Origin: Pseudomonas brassicacearum | GTDB taxonomy: Bacteria; Pseudomonadota; Gammaproteobacteria; Pseudomonadales; Pseudomonadaceae | DNA: 64,000 bases | Assembly: GCF_003732225.1 (NCBI RefSeq) | Contig: NZ_MOBJ01000009.1 | Coordinates: 496,001-560,000 of the forward strand | Reading direction: 5' to 3' | Part shown: positions 16,506-24,928 of the stretch, piece by piece | Layout of the letters: each line of letters begins with the position of its first letter | Numbering within the stretch: the stretch's first letter is position 1 | Program-made: the position numbers and the translations under genes | The notes under the pieces: generated by a model | Seen by the model: the letters and a program-made list of their open reading frames with translations, nothing else | What the model was told of the DNA's origin: nothing | Database searches by the model: none

Positions 16506-17729
16506 CTATTTACTCATCGCTGCCCGGTACTGGCGTGTGCGTTTGGCGATGTACACCTGGTCGAGGATCAACGCCCAGAGCGCCGAGACCGAAGGTTTTG
16601 GCCGGTGACCGCGGCTCAGACGCTGGATCTGAAAGCGCACGACAGCCATGTTGGCCAGCGCCGCCAAGGGTTTGCGCTTCCAGGTGATCGGCGGCAATTG
16701 TGGGTGGCTGTCGTGCCCCTCGTGCCACAGCTTGACCAGCAACGGCTCGACCGCCAGCGCGGTGCCGATACCGGCCATGGCGATGCCGCTGACCAGTACC
16801 TGTTCGACAACGGGCAAACGCCGAATACCGCCGGTCACCATCACCGGCATCTTCGCCCGGCTCGCCAGTTCACCGGCCATTTCGAGGAAGTAGGCCTCGC
16901 GCGCCAGAGTCCGGCCGTCGCGGGCTTCGCCTTGCATCGCCGGGGCTTCATAGCTGCCGCCCGACAACTCCAACAGATCGATGGCGAGCGGGTTGAGCAT
17001 GTCGATGACCTGCCGCGCATCGTCGGCATCGAAGCCGCCGCGTTGGAAGTCAGCGGAATTGAGTTTCACCGCGACGCAGAAATCTGCCGTGACGGCTGCG
17101 CGAACCGCATTCACCACTTCTATCAGCAAACGTGCGCGATTTTCCAGCGAACCGCCCCAGCGGTCGGTCCGACGATTGCTCAGTGGCGACAGGAACTGGC
17201 TGATCAGATAGCCATGGGCTGCGTGAATTTCCACACCGGTAAAGCCGGCTTTTTGGGCCAGGGCGGCGCTGGTGGCGAAGCGCTGGATGACGTCCTGGAT
17301 GTCGTCTTCGCTCATCGGCGTGGGTTGGGCAAACATCTTCGAGAACTGTCCCATTTCCAGGGCCACGGCAGACGGCGCCCAGGCAGGTTGGCCGAGATTG
17401 GCCATGGTCTGGCGCCCGGGATGATTGAGCTGCACCCAGAACTGCGCGCCCTTGGCCCGACCAATGGCAGCCCACTGACGGAAACGTTCAAGGTGCCGTT
17501 CATCCTCCAGCACCACACCGCCGGGACCGGTCATGGCCCGACGGTCGATCATTACATTGCCGGTCAGCAGCAGGCCGGCTTCGCCATCGGCCCAGGCCCG
17601 ATAGAGCTGCATCAAGGCCTGTGAGGGGGCTTGTTCGGTGTCGGCAAGATTTTCTTCCATCGCCGCTTTAGCGATGCGATTGCCGATTGTCTGGCCGTTA
17701 GGCAGATTCAACGCGTGAAAGGGCGACAT
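16506..17729 (-). CDS. NADH:flavin oxidoreductase, Old Yellow Enzyme family
   Basis: A 407-residue FMN-binding TIM-barrel protein. The N-terminal LPNGQTIGNRIAKAAM and the active-site signature GVEIHAAHGYLISQFLSP with SNRRTDRWGG are typical of the family. It probably reduces activated alkenes or enones with NAD(P)H; the substrate is unknown. AGGAG lies 7 bases before the ATG. It is divergent from a MerR-type regulator, and its promoter has the 19-base MerR spacer with a palindrome, so that regulator very likely controls it. Confidence 0.9.
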   Translation of the reverse strand: MSPFHALNLPNGQTIGNRIAKAAMEENLADTEQAPSQALMQLYRAWADGEAGLLLTGNVMIDRRAMTGPGGVVLEDERHLERFRQWAAIGRAKGAQFWVQLNHPGRQTMANLGQPAWAPSAVALEMGQFSKMFAQPTPMSEDDIQDVIQRFATSAALAQKAGFTGVEIHAAHGYLISQFLSPLSNRRTDRWGGSLENRARLLIEVVNAVRAAVTADFCVAVKLNSADFQRGGFDADDARQVIDMLNPLAIDLLELSGGSYEAPAMQGEARDGRTLAREAYFLEMAGELASRAKMPVMVTGGIRRLPVVEQVLVSGIAMAGIGTALAVEPLLVKLWHEGHDSHPQLPPITWKRKPLAALANMAVVRFQIQRLSRGHRPKPSVSALWALILDQVYIAKRTRQYRAAMSK

Positions 17730-17756
17730 ATTTGACTCCTCATTAGTGGAGAAATG

Positions 17757-17787
17757 AGGCTAAGCTTAAAGTTAACTTTAATGTCAA
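17757..17787 (-). promoter_or_regulatory. MerR-type promoter/operator for the OYE gene
   Basis: Read on the minus strand: -35 TTGACA (17787-17782), a 19-base spacer, then -10 TAGCCT (17762-17757). The spacer holds the perfect 16-bp palindrome TTAAAGTTAACTTTAA at 17766-17781. A long spacer with a dyad between the hexamers is the classic layout of promoters activated by MerR-family proteins. Confidence 0.7.
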
Positions 17788-17806
17788 GCGCGAAAATGAG
17801 GTTCTG

Positions 17807-18214
17807 ATGAAGATTGGTGAATTGGCGCAATTGAGCGGACTGACGGCTTCGCGCATCCGGTTTTACGAAAGTCAGGGGCTGATCGGCCAGGTCCAGCGCT
17901 TGGCCAACGGTTATCGGCGCTACCCGGCAGAGGTGCTGCAAACCCTGCTGGTCATCCAGTGCGCACAGCAGGCCGGGTTCAGTCTGGAGGAGCTCAAACA
18001 ACTGCTCACCAGCCCGAAGCAGGGTGAGCTCCGGCATGACGAACTGGTGCTGAGCCTGGAGCGCAAGATTGAGCAGATCGAAGAAATGCAACAGCATCTG
18101 GCGCAGAGCAAGGCGAAGTTGCTGGGCGTTATCGAGTCCATCAAGGCACGACCTGAAGGCATTGCGTGCTCGGAGAATGCCGAGCGAGTGCTGGCGAGGC
18201 TCAAGCACCACTGA
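17807..18214 (+). CDS. MerR-family transcriptional regulator
   Basis: A 135-residue protein. The N-terminal winged helix-turn-helix reads MKIGELAQLSGLTASRIRFY followed by ESQGLI and NGYRRY, the standard MerR signature. A long coiled coil follows (about residues 80-115, LERKIEQIEEMQQHLAQ). The single cysteine near the end (GIACSEN) does not make an obvious metal site, so an organic or redox ligand is more likely. It is divergent from the OYE gene across an 80-base gap holding the palindrome. Confidence 0.92.
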   Translation: MKIGELAQLSGLTASRIRFYESQGLIGQVQRLANGYRRYPAEVLQTLLVIQCAQQAGFSLEELKQLLTSPKQGELRHDELVLSLERKIEQIEEMQQHLAQSKAKLLGVIESIKARPEGIACSENAERVLARLKHH

Positions 18215-18219
18215 GGCGT

Positions 18220-18708
18220 TCAGTTCTGATTCGAGCAATCGTCGGCAAAGACTGGCGGCGAGGGTCTCGACGTCTTCGGGCTGCGATGAGCGAGCAACTG
18301 ATGCGCCCGGGGAACCGTGAGCAAAGTGTCGAAGGTTTGCCGTAACCATGGCAGATCACGCAGCGGTCTGCGTGGGACAGGTTTAGCGCGAGCCTTGCCG
18401 ATGAGACTGGCAAAGACGTCGTTCAAGGCCTCTGCATTTTCAAAGCCTTTGAGTTTCTTCAGCAGTTTCCCGTTGCGATAGAACAACACGGTGGGGGTGC
18501 CGCTGACTTTGGGGTGGCGCGGTGATTCGCCGGTATTCAACATATAAATCTCGGCGCGATCTTTATAGGCCTCGGCCGTCGCACGAAAAATCGGCCCGGC
18601 GAACTCACAGGCGTAACAGTGCGGATTACTGAAATACAGGACGACCGGGCGGTAGGTCCTCAATGCCCGGAGGTATTGCGGTGCGAGAGAGTGGGTGGTC
18701 GGGCTCAT
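18220..18708 (-). CDS. Thioredoxin-fold protein with CYAC active site
   Basis: A 162-residue protein. Residues about 15-105 form a thioredoxin-like domain with PVVLYFSNPHCYACEFAGP, where CYAC replaces the usual CGPC, and the cis-proline segment is SGTPTVLFYRNG. The remaining 55 residues are basic and low in complexity and match nothing I recognise. No signal peptide, so cytoplasmic. The changed dipeptide between the cysteines should alter redox potential. It is convergent with the MerR gene. A palindromic motif shared with another locus lies about 70 bases upstream of its start. Confidence 0.75.
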   Translation of the reverse strand: MSPTTHSLAPQYLRALRTYRPVVLYFSNPHCYACEFAGPIFRATAEAYKDRAEIYMLNTGESPRHPKVSGTPTVLFYRNGKLLKKLKGFENAEALNDVFASLIGKARAKPVPRRPLRDLPWLRQTFDTLLTVPRAHQLLAHRSPKTSRPSPPVFADDCSNQN

Positions 18709-18985
18709 TGAAGTCTTCCTTGTTCAGCCGCAAGACGAAGCGAAGGTGCGCCATAACGCTAATTCCGTCCGCAGGGCGCGTCTACTGTCAGAGTTGACAG
18801 GTACAGGGCGCTGACGTGTCTCGTTTTGAAGCGCACCTGACTTCAAATGTGGCCCCACTACCCGTGCCTGTAGCCAACGGTAGCGCCTGTGCGCTGCGTC
18901 GTTTGGTAACGCCTGTTTTGTGCATTCGTGCATCCCGTTGATTCAATTCATATTTCAATTGCGCTGGGATTTCCCTTCTAGCCTA
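18709..18985. other. Intergenic region with a shared palindromic motif, no gene seen
   Basis: No convincing coding frame (a 69-codon minus-strand frame lacks a ribosome site and family features). The minus-strand motif at 18802-18780 contains CTGTCA-N4-TGACAG followed by TAGAC; a near copy precedes the orphan gene at 46051. Confidence 0.5.
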
Positions 18986-19001
18986 TGGCACACTTTCTGC
19001 T
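18986..19001 (+). promoter_or_regulatory. Sigma-54 (-24/-12) promoter candidate for the ABC/PLP-enzyme operon
   Basis: TGGCACACTTTCTGCT matches the sigma-54 consensus TGGCACG-N4-TTGCW with the invariant GG and GC correctly spaced. The start point would be near 19012, about 55 bases before the ATG of the binding-protein gene. Confidence 0.7.
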
Positions 19002-19026
19002 GTCTATTCCGTTGTCACATACCAAG

Positions 19027-19042
19027 TTCCGGTATAGCGGAA
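19027..19042. promoter_or_regulatory. IclR-type operator candidate
   Basis: TTCCGGTATAGCGGAA is an inverted repeat with arms TTCCG/CGGAA and a 6-base centre, the form used by many IclR-family repressors. It lies just downstream of the predicted sigma-54 start point, and an IclR gene is in the same cluster. Confidence 0.55.
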
Positions 19043-19067
19043 TACACATCATCCTGGAGTGCCCGTC

Positions 19068-19916
19068 ATGCAGCGCCGACTTTCCTTGTTTACAGCGTGT
19101 GTTTTTCTTTTTGCGGCTTCAGCCTCTGTCGTGGGCATTGCCCAGGCGGCGGACAGCAAGCTCGACAGTGTGTTGAAGCGCGGGCATTTGATCGTGGGCA
19201 CGGGCAGCACTAACGCGCCGTGGCACTTCCAGGGTGCTGACGGCAAATTGCAGGGTTTTGATATCGACATCGGGCGGATGGTCGCCAAGGGTTTGTTCAA
19301 TGACCCGAGCAAGGTTGAGTTCGTGGTGCAGTCGTCCGACGCACGGATTCCCAATTTGCTGACCGACAAGGTCGACATGAGCTGCCAATTCATTACCGTC
19401 ACCGCCAGCCGTGCGCAGCAAGTGGCGTTCACCCTGCCGTACTACCGTGAAGGGGTTGGCCTGCTGCTGCCGGCCAACAGCAAGTACAAGGAAATCGAAG
19501 ACCTGAAAGCTGCTGGCGACAGTGTCACCGTGGCCGTGCTGCAAAACGTCTATGCCGAAGAACTGGTGCACCAGGCGCTGCCCAAGGCCAAGGTCGATCA
19601 GTACGACAGCGTCGACCTGATGTACCAGGCGGTGAACTCCGGCCGTGCCGACACGGCTGCCACCGACCAGTCTTCGGTCAAATACCTGATGGTGCAGAAC
19701 CCTGGCCGCTATCGCAGCCCGACCTACGCCTGGAGCCCGCAAACATACGCCTGTGCGGTCAAACGCGGCGATCAGGACTGGCTGAATTTCGTCAATACCG
19801 TCTTGCATGAAGCCATGACCGGCGTTGAGTTCCCGACTTACGCGGCGTCCTTCAAACAGTGGTTTGGTGTCGATCTGCCTTCCCCAGAGATTGGCTTCCC
19901 CGTCGAATTCAAATGA
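19068..19916 (+). CDS. ABC transporter periplasmic solute-binding protein (family 3)
   Basis: A 282-residue protein with a signal peptide (hydrophobic core about residues 5-22, cleaved at AQA-AD). The mature part opens LDSVLKRGHLIVGTGSTNAP and contains GFDIDIGRMVAKGL, the pattern of amino-acid-type binding proteins. CTGGAG lies 8 bases before the ATG at 19068. Two permeases and an ATPase follow, then catabolic genes, so it delivers the substrate of the operon, inferred to be D-glucosaminate. 175 bases without a recognisable feature separate it from the first permease. Confidence 0.9.
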   Translation: MQRRLSLFTACVFLFAASASVVGIAQAADSKLDSVLKRGHLIVGTGSTNAPWHFQGADGKLQGFDIDIGRMVAKGLFNDPSKVEFVVQSSDARIPNLLTDKVDMSCQFITVTASRAQQVAFTLPYYREGVGLLLPANSKYKEIEDLKAAGDSVTVAVLQNVYAEELVHQALPKAKVDQYDSVDLMYQAVNSGRADTAATDQSSVKYLMVQNPGRYRSPTYAWSPQTYACAVKRGDQDWLNFVNTVLHEAMTGVEFPTYAASFKQWFGVDLPSPEIGFPVEFK

Positions 19917-20091
19917 AAACTGCTGCGCTCAGAAATACTGCGTTGAAAACAGACTCGAAATGCTCATTGACTAACGTCAACTCTGCTTTCTCGCCTGTTT
20001 TCGCCTTGTCTTTCTTTCGCTCGCGACGTTTCCATTTCTTGAATGAGGGGTGGGGCGCCTCTAATGCGCCCCGCTCAAGGTACTGCTGACC

Positions 20092-20754
20092 ATGAACTAT
20101 CAGTTGAACTTTGCTGCCGTCTGGCGCGATTTCGACACCTTGCTGGCAGGGCTCGGTCTGGGTCTTGAACTGGCATTGGTGTCGATAGCCATCGGTTGCG
20201 TGATCGGCCTGCTGATGGCGTTTGCTTTGCTCTCAAAGCACCGCGCATTGCGGGTGCTGGCGTCGGTGTACGTGACGGTGATCCGTAACACGCCGATTCT
20301 GGTGTTGATTCTGTTGATCTACTTTGCGCTACCGAGTCTGGGGATTCGGCTGGACAAGCTTCCGTCGTTCATCATCACTCTGTCGTTGTATGCCGGGGCG
20401 TACCTGACCGAAGTGTTCCGCGGCGGGTTGTTGAGCATCCCTAAAGGCCTGCGCGAAGCCGGGCTGGCGATTGGTCTGGGGGAGTGGCAGGTCAAGGCGT
20501 ACGTCACCGTGCCGGTGATGTTGCGCAACGTGCTGCCCGCACTCTCGAACAACTTCATTTCGCTGTTCAAGGACACCTCGCTGGCGGCGGCGATTGCCGT
20601 GCCGGAGCTGACTTATTACGCGCGCAAGATCAACGTCGAAAGCTACCGGGTGATTGAAACCTGGCTGGTGACGACGGCGCTCTATGTTGCGGCCTGTTAT
20701 CTCATCGCGATGCTGCTGCGTTACCTCGAGCAGCGTCTGGCGATTCGCCGTTAG
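20092..20754 (+). CDS. Amino-acid-type ABC transporter permease 1
   Basis: A 220-residue inner-membrane protein of the HisM/GlnP type with about five transmembrane segments. It has the family pattern VYVTVIRNTPILVLILLIYF and the coupling loop EAGLAIGLGEWQVKAYVTVP, which contacts the ATPase. It pairs with the permease starting 9 bases downstream to form the heterodimeric channel. Confidence 0.92.
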   Translation: MNYQLNFAAVWRDFDTLLAGLGLGLELALVSIAIGCVIGLLMAFALLSKHRALRVLASVYVTVIRNTPILVLILLIYFALPSLGIRLDKLPSFIITLSLYAGAYLTEVFRGGLLSIPKGLREAGLAIGLGEWQVKAYVTVPVMLRNVLPALSNNFISLFKDTSLAAAIAVPELTYYARKINVESYRVIETWLVTTALYVAACYLIAMLLRYLEQRLAIRR

Positions 20755-20763
20755 GAGCGCCCC

Positions 20764-21426
20764 ATGTACGAGTCCCCAAGTTGGTTGCATGAGTTATGGG
20801 TCGCCCGCGACACCCTGTGGTCGGGCTTTTTGACCAGTGTGCAGTGCTCCGTCCTGGCGATCATGCTTGGCACCCTGATCGGCATCGTTGCCGGGCTGGT
20901 GCTGACCTACGGCACGATATGGATGCGTGCACCGTTTCGTTTTTACGTCGACCTGATCCGTGGCACACCGGTGTTTGTGCTGGTGCTGGCCTGCTTCTAC
21001 ATGGCGCCCGCGCTGGGCTGGCAGATCGATGCGTTCCAGGCGGGAGTTCTGGGGCTGACGCTGTTCTGCGGTTCGCACGTTGCCGAGATCGTTCGTGGTG
21101 CGTTGCAAGCGCTGCCACGTGGGCAGATGGAAGCGAGCAAGGCCATCGGCCTGACGTTTTATCAGGCCCTCGGTTACGTGCTGTTGCCTCAGGCGCTGCG
21201 GCAGATTTTGCCGACCTGGGTCAACTCGTCGACTGAAATCGTCAAGGCCTCGACCCTGCTCTCGGTAATCGGTGTGGCCGAGTTGCTGCTGAGTACCCAG
21301 CAAATCATCGCCCGGACCTTCATGACCCTGGAGTTTTACCTGTTTGCCGGTTTTCTCTTTTTCATCATCAACTACGCCATCGAATTACTCGGCCGGCATA
21401 TTGAAAAGCGGGTGGCTTTGCCATGA
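20764..21426 (+). CDS. Amino-acid-type ABC transporter permease 2
   Basis: A 220-residue inner-membrane permease of the same family. The signature RFYVDLIRGTPVFVLVLACF precedes the coupling loop EASKAIGLTFYQALGYVLLP. GGAGCGCCC lies before its ATG. The stop overlaps the ATPase start as ATGA, showing tight coupling. Confidence 0.92.
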   Translation: MYESPSWLHELWVARDTLWSGFLTSVQCSVLAIMLGTLIGIVAGLVLTYGTIWMRAPFRFYVDLIRGTPVFVLVLACFYMAPALGWQIDAFQAGVLGLTLFCGSHVAEIVRGALQALPRGQMEASKAIGLTFYQALGYVLLPQALRQILPTWVNSSTEIVKASTLLSVIGVAELLLSTQQIIARTFMTLEFYLFAGFLFFIINYAIELLGRHIEKRVALP

Positions 21427-22220
21427 TTCAAGCTCAAGTTTCGACCCAGAACAAAAGCCAGGCCCTGCTGGAGATTTGTGGCCTGCATAAGCAATACGGC
21501 CCACTTGAGGTGCTCAAGGGCGTCGACCTGACCATGCAGCGTGGCAACGTGGTCACGCTGATCGGCTCCAGCGGTTCGGGCAAGACCACGCTGCTGCGCT
21601 GCGTGAACATGCTTGAAGAGTTCCAGGGCGGGCGGATCCTGCTCGATGGCGAGTCCATCGGTTACCACGAGGTCAACGGCAAGCGCGTGCGCCACTCGGA
21701 AAAAGTCATTGCCCAGCACCGGGCCATGACCGGCATGGCGTTCCAGCAGTTCAACCTGTTTCCCCATCTCACGGCATTGCAGAACGTCACCCTTGGCCTG
21801 CTCAAAGTCAAAAAGCTGCACAAGGACGAAGCGGTGGTGCTGGCGGAAAAGTGGCTGGAACGTGTCGGCCTGTTGGAACGTCGCGACCACTATCCGGGTC
21901 AGTTGTCCGGTGGTCAGCAACAGCGCGTGGCGATTGCCCGGGCGATTGCGATGAACCCGAGCCTGATGCTCTTCGACGAGGTGACGTCGGCACTCGACCC
22001 GGAACTGGTCGGCGAAGTATTGAGCGTGATCAAGGGCCTGGCCGAGGATGGCATGACCATGTTGCTGGTGACCCACGAAATGCGTTTTGCCTTTGAAGTC
22101 TCGGACAAGATCGTCTTCATGAATCAGGGGCGAATCGAAGAGCAGGGGCCACCCAAGGAGCTGTTCGAACGCCCGCAATCTCCGCGTTTGGCGGAATTTC
22201 TCAAGAACACGCGTTTTTAA
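21423..22220 (+). CDS. Amino-acid-type ABC transporter ATPase
   Basis: A 265-residue ATPase with all expected motifs: Walker A GSSGSGKTT, Q-loop FQQFNLFPHLTALQNV, signature LSGGQQQRVAIARAI, Walker B LMLFDEVTSALDPE and the H-loop LLVTHEMRFA. It energises import by the two permeases before it. Its ATG overlaps the preceding stop. Confidence 0.94.
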   Translation: MIQAQVSTQNKSQALLEICGLHKQYGPLEVLKGVDLTMQRGNVVTLIGSSGSGKTTLLRCVNMLEEFQGGRILLDGESIGYHEVNGKRVRHSEKVIAQHRAMTGMAFQQFNLFPHLTALQNVTLGLLKVKKLHKDEAVVLAEKWLERVGLLERRDHYPGQLSGGQQQRVAIARAIAMNPSLMLFDEVTSALDPELVGEVLSVIKGLAEDGMTMLLVTHEMRFAFEVSDKIVFMNQGRIEEQGPPKELFERPQSPRLAEFLKNTRF

Positions 22221-22249
22221 CACTCAATTTCGAATCAGGAGAAACACTC

Positions 22250-22642
22250 ATGAGCATTACTCGTTACGGCACGGGTAGCACCGCCGGTGGCGGCCAGCCT
22301 CGTCCTTTCGCCCGTGCGGTCGAAGCCGATGGCTGGCTGCATGTGTCTGGCCAGGTGCCGGCGGTGGAAGGCGAAATCATTGCCGGCGGGATCGTCGAGC
22401 AGACTCATCAGACCATGCGCAACCTGATCGCGATCCTCGAAGAAGCTGGCTATGGCCTCGAAGACGTGGTGCGCACGGGCGTATGGCTGGAAGATCCACG
22501 GGATTTCTGGAGCTTCAACAAAGTCTTTTCCGAATACTTCAGCCCGGAACACGCACCGGCCCGGGCCTGTGTGCAGGCGAATATGATGGTCGACTGCAAG
22601 GTCGAGATTGATTGCATCGCTTATAAGGCGAAGAAGGCCTGA
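22250..22642 (+). CDS. RidA-family enamine/imine deaminase
   Basis: A 130-residue YjgF/RidA protein. It has GWLHVSGQVPAVEG, HQTMRNLIAILEEAG and PARACVQANM, where the arginine in the last is the family's conserved substrate-binding residue. RidA enzymes hydrolyse reactive enamine/imine intermediates released by PLP-dependent dehydratases, and such an enzyme lies two genes on. AGGAG lies 9 bases before the ATG. It is in line with the ABC genes, 29 bases after the ATPase. Confidence 0.9.
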   Translation: MSITRYGTGSTAGGGQPRPFARAVEADGWLHVSGQVPAVEGEIIAGGIVEQTHQTMRNLIAILEEAGYGLEDVVRTGVWLEDPRDFWSFNKVFSEYFSPEHAPARACVQANMMVDCKVEIDCIAYKAKKA

Positions 22643-22650
22643 TTTGTTCT

Positions 22651-22743
22651 TGTAGGAGCTGCCGAAGGCTGCGATCTTTTGGCGTTTTTGGAGGTGCCTG
22701 AAGGGCAAGATCAAAAGATCGCAGCCTGCGGCAGCTCCTACGG
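22651..22743. repeat. REPIN, class II, inside the catabolic operon
   Basis: TAGGAGCTGCCGAAGGCTGC and its complement about 50 bases apart, between ridA and the IclR gene. It could separate mRNA segments by hairpin formation. Confidence 0.88.
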
Positions 22744-22768
22744 GCGAATTTGAATGGGAACCCACGAC

Positions 22769-23533
22769 ATGACCGAAGACACCATCAAGCGCCGGGCTCG
22801 CGGTCTGGACCGGGCGTTCGATATCCTCGATTTCCTCAAGGAAATCGGCCAGCCGCTGCGCCCGAACGATATCGCCAGCGGTATCGGCAGCCCGAAATCC
22901 ACGGTCTACGAGTTGGTCGCGTCCCTGCTTGAGCGACGAATTCTCGAACCGGTGGGCAAGGAAGGTCACGTCTACCTTGGCCGGCAGCTGTACTTTCTGG
23001 GGCAAGCGCATTTGCGCCATTTCGACCTGAGCCGCGAGGCCGATCACGCCTTGCAGGAGATCGTCAGCCAGACCCGCGAAACCGCGCAGATGTGCCTGCT
23101 CAACGGGCGTAAATATACGGTGGCGCTGATGAAGGAGGGCGAGCGGCATTTCCGCATTTCTTCTGACATTGGCGAGAACGCGCCGATCCCGTGGACCGCG
23201 TCCGGGCGCTTGTTGCTGGCGCACTTGAGCGACCAGCAAATCATCGACCTGATCGATGAGGATGACTTCATCCTGCCGGGCGGCGAACGTCTGCCGCTGG
23301 AGCGTTTTCTGGCGGAAATCCGTCAGGCCGGCATCGACGGTTTCTTCTCCTTCGATAGCGTCGCCGACACCTTTACCCATTGCTTCGCCGCCCCGGTGAA
23401 AGACCCGAGCGGTGTCGCCATTGCGACCCTGTGCATCGTCGCCCCAAGGGCCGATGCCAAGAACAATTACAACGACTATCGCCGGGTGCTGATCGACAGC
23501 GCGAACAACCTGGCCCGTCGCATCAACGAATAA
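22769..23533 (+). CDS. IclR-family transcriptional regulator
   Basis: About 254 residues. The N-terminal winged helix (RALDIL-like GLDRAFDILDFLKEIGQPL, then SPKSTVYELVASLLERRIL) and C-terminal effector domain (DIGENAPIPWTASGRLLLAHL, then DSVADTFTHCFAAPV) are those of the IclR family. The ATG at 22754 is an alternative start five codons upstream; neither has a strong ribosome site. It lies within the cluster and probably controls it through the palindrome at 19027-19042, sensing a pathway sugar acid. Confidence 0.9.
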   Translation: MTEDTIKRRARGLDRAFDILDFLKEIGQPLRPNDIASGIGSPKSTVYELVASLLERRILEPVGKEGHVYLGRQLYFLGQAHLRHFDLSREADHALQEIVSQTRETAQMCLLNGRKYTVALMKEGERHFRISSDIGENAPIPWTASGRLLLAHLSDQQIIDLIDEDDFILPGGERLPLERFLAEIRQAGIDGFFSFDSVADTFTHCFAAPVKDPSGVAIATLCIVAPRADAKNNYNDYRRVLIDSANNLARRINE

Positions 23534-23570
23534 CAGTGGCCGTTCGCGGCCGCGTGTGAGGAGTTAGAAC

Positions 23571-24788
23571 ATGTCTTCTGCCTTGAACATCGCCGCCGTG
23601 GAAAAGGGCACCGGCCAACCCGGTGCCAACCTGGTGCGTGACGTCAGTCTGCCGGCGCTGGTGCTGCACCGCGAAGCGCTGGAGCACAACATTCGCTGGA
23701 TGCAGGCGTTCGTCAGCAACAGCGGTGCCGAGTTGGCGCCGCACGGCAAAACCAGCATGACCCCGTCGCTGTTTCGCCGGCAACTGGAGGCGGGCGCCTG
23801 GGGCATCACCCTGGCCACCGCGGTGCAGACCCGCGCCGCTTACGCCCATGGCGTGCGCCGGGTGTTGATGGCTAATCAGTTGGTGGGTGCGCCGAATATG
23901 GCGCTGATCGCCGAGTTGCTGGCAGATCCGGCATTCGATTTTCACTGCATGGTCGATCACCCGGACAATGTTGCCGACCTCGGGGCCTTTTTTGCCGCGC
24001 GCGGTCTGCGCTTGAACGTGATGATCGAATACGGCGTGGTCGGTGGCCGTTGCGGTTGCCGCAGCGAAGCCGAAGTGCTGGCACTGGCCGAAGCGATCAA
24101 GGCGCAACCGGGGTTGGCGTTGACCGGCATTGAAGGCTACGAAGGGGTGATTCACGGCGACCAGGCGGTCAGCGGAATCCGCGAATTTGCTGCGTCCCTG
24201 GTGCGCCTCGCGGTGCAGTTGCAAGACAGCGATGCTTTCGCCATCGCCAAGCCGATTATCACCGCGTCGGGTTCGGCCTGGTACGACCTGATCGCCGAGT
24301 CCTTTGAAGCCCAGAACGCCGCCGGACGTTTCCTCAGCGTGCTGCGCCCGGGCAGTTACGTGGCTCACGACCATGGCATCTACAAGGAAGCGCAATGCTG
24401 CGTGCTCGATCGTCGTAGCGACTTGCACGAAGGCCTGCGCCCGGCGCTGGAAGTCTGGGCGCATGTGCAGTCGTTACCTGAGCCGGGTTTTGCGGTGATC
24501 GCCCTGGGTAAGCGCGACGTGGCGTATGACGCGGGGTTGCCAGTGCCATTGCTGCGTTACCGGGCGGGTGTGGTGCCGGCCATCGGTGATGACGTCAGTG
24601 CCTGCACCGTGACGGCGGTGATGGATCAGCATGCGTTCATGACGGTTGCGCCCGGGGTTCAGTTGCGAGTGGGCGACATCATCTCGTTCGGTACTTCTCA
24701 TCCGTGCCTGACCTTCGACAAATGGCGCACCGGTTGCCTGGTGGATGAGCAGTTGAACGTCATCGAAAGCATGGAAACCTGTTTCTAG
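23571..24788 (+). CDS. DSD/D-threonine-aldolase-type PLP enzyme, probable D-glucosaminate dehydratase
   Basis: A 405-residue fold-III PLP enzyme. The Schiff-base lysine is K60 in LAPHGKTSM; the metal site near the C-terminus is H377 and C379 (GTSHPC), as in zinc-dependent D-serine dehydratases. Such enzymes eliminate ammonia from D-amino acids. Here the ABC importer, RidA and a 2-keto-3-deoxygluconate kinase next door point to D-glucosaminate as substrate, giving 2-keto-3-deoxygluconate and ammonia; P. fluorescens is known to have a metal-activated enzyme of this type. Substrate is inferred from context. GAGGAG lies before the ATG. Confidence 0.85.
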   Translation: MSSALNIAAVEKGTGQPGANLVRDVSLPALVLHREALEHNIRWMQAFVSNSGAELAPHGKTSMTPSLFRRQLEAGAWGITLATAVQTRAAYAHGVRRVLMANQLVGAPNMALIAELLADPAFDFHCMVDHPDNVADLGAFFAARGLRLNVMIEYGVVGGRCGCRSEAEVLALAEAIKAQPGLALTGIEGYEGVIHGDQAVSGIREFAASLVRLAVQLQDSDAFAIAKPIITASGSAWYDLIAESFEAQNAAGRFLSVLRPGSYVAHDHGIYKEAQCCVLDRRSDLHEGLRPALEVWAHVQSLPEPGFAVIALGKRDVAYDAGLPVPLLRYRAGVVPAIGDDVSACTVTAVMDQHAFMTVAPGVQLRVGDIISFGTSHPCLTFDKWRTGCLVDEQLNVIESMETCF

Positions 24789-24807
24789 ATTTCAGACCGA
24801 GGCGCGG

Positions 24808-24887
24808 CCATCGCGAGCAAGCTCGCTCCCACAGGGATCTCGTGAACACTGGAGATCCAATGTGGGAGCGAGCTTGCTCGCGATGAG
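24808..24887. repeat. REPIN, class I
   Basis: CATCGCGAGCAAGCTCGCTC and its complement about 27 bases apart, between the PLP enzyme and kinase genes. Confidence 0.9.
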
Positions 24888-24928
24888 GCCCTGCCGGATT
24901 ACACCGAAACACCAGAGACCCCACAACC

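Noticed and set aside
18724..18933. 69-codon minus-strand ORF in the gap before the ABC operon
   Set aside because: No ribosome site, no recognisable domain, biased shadow-like composition; it overlaps the shared palindromic motif.
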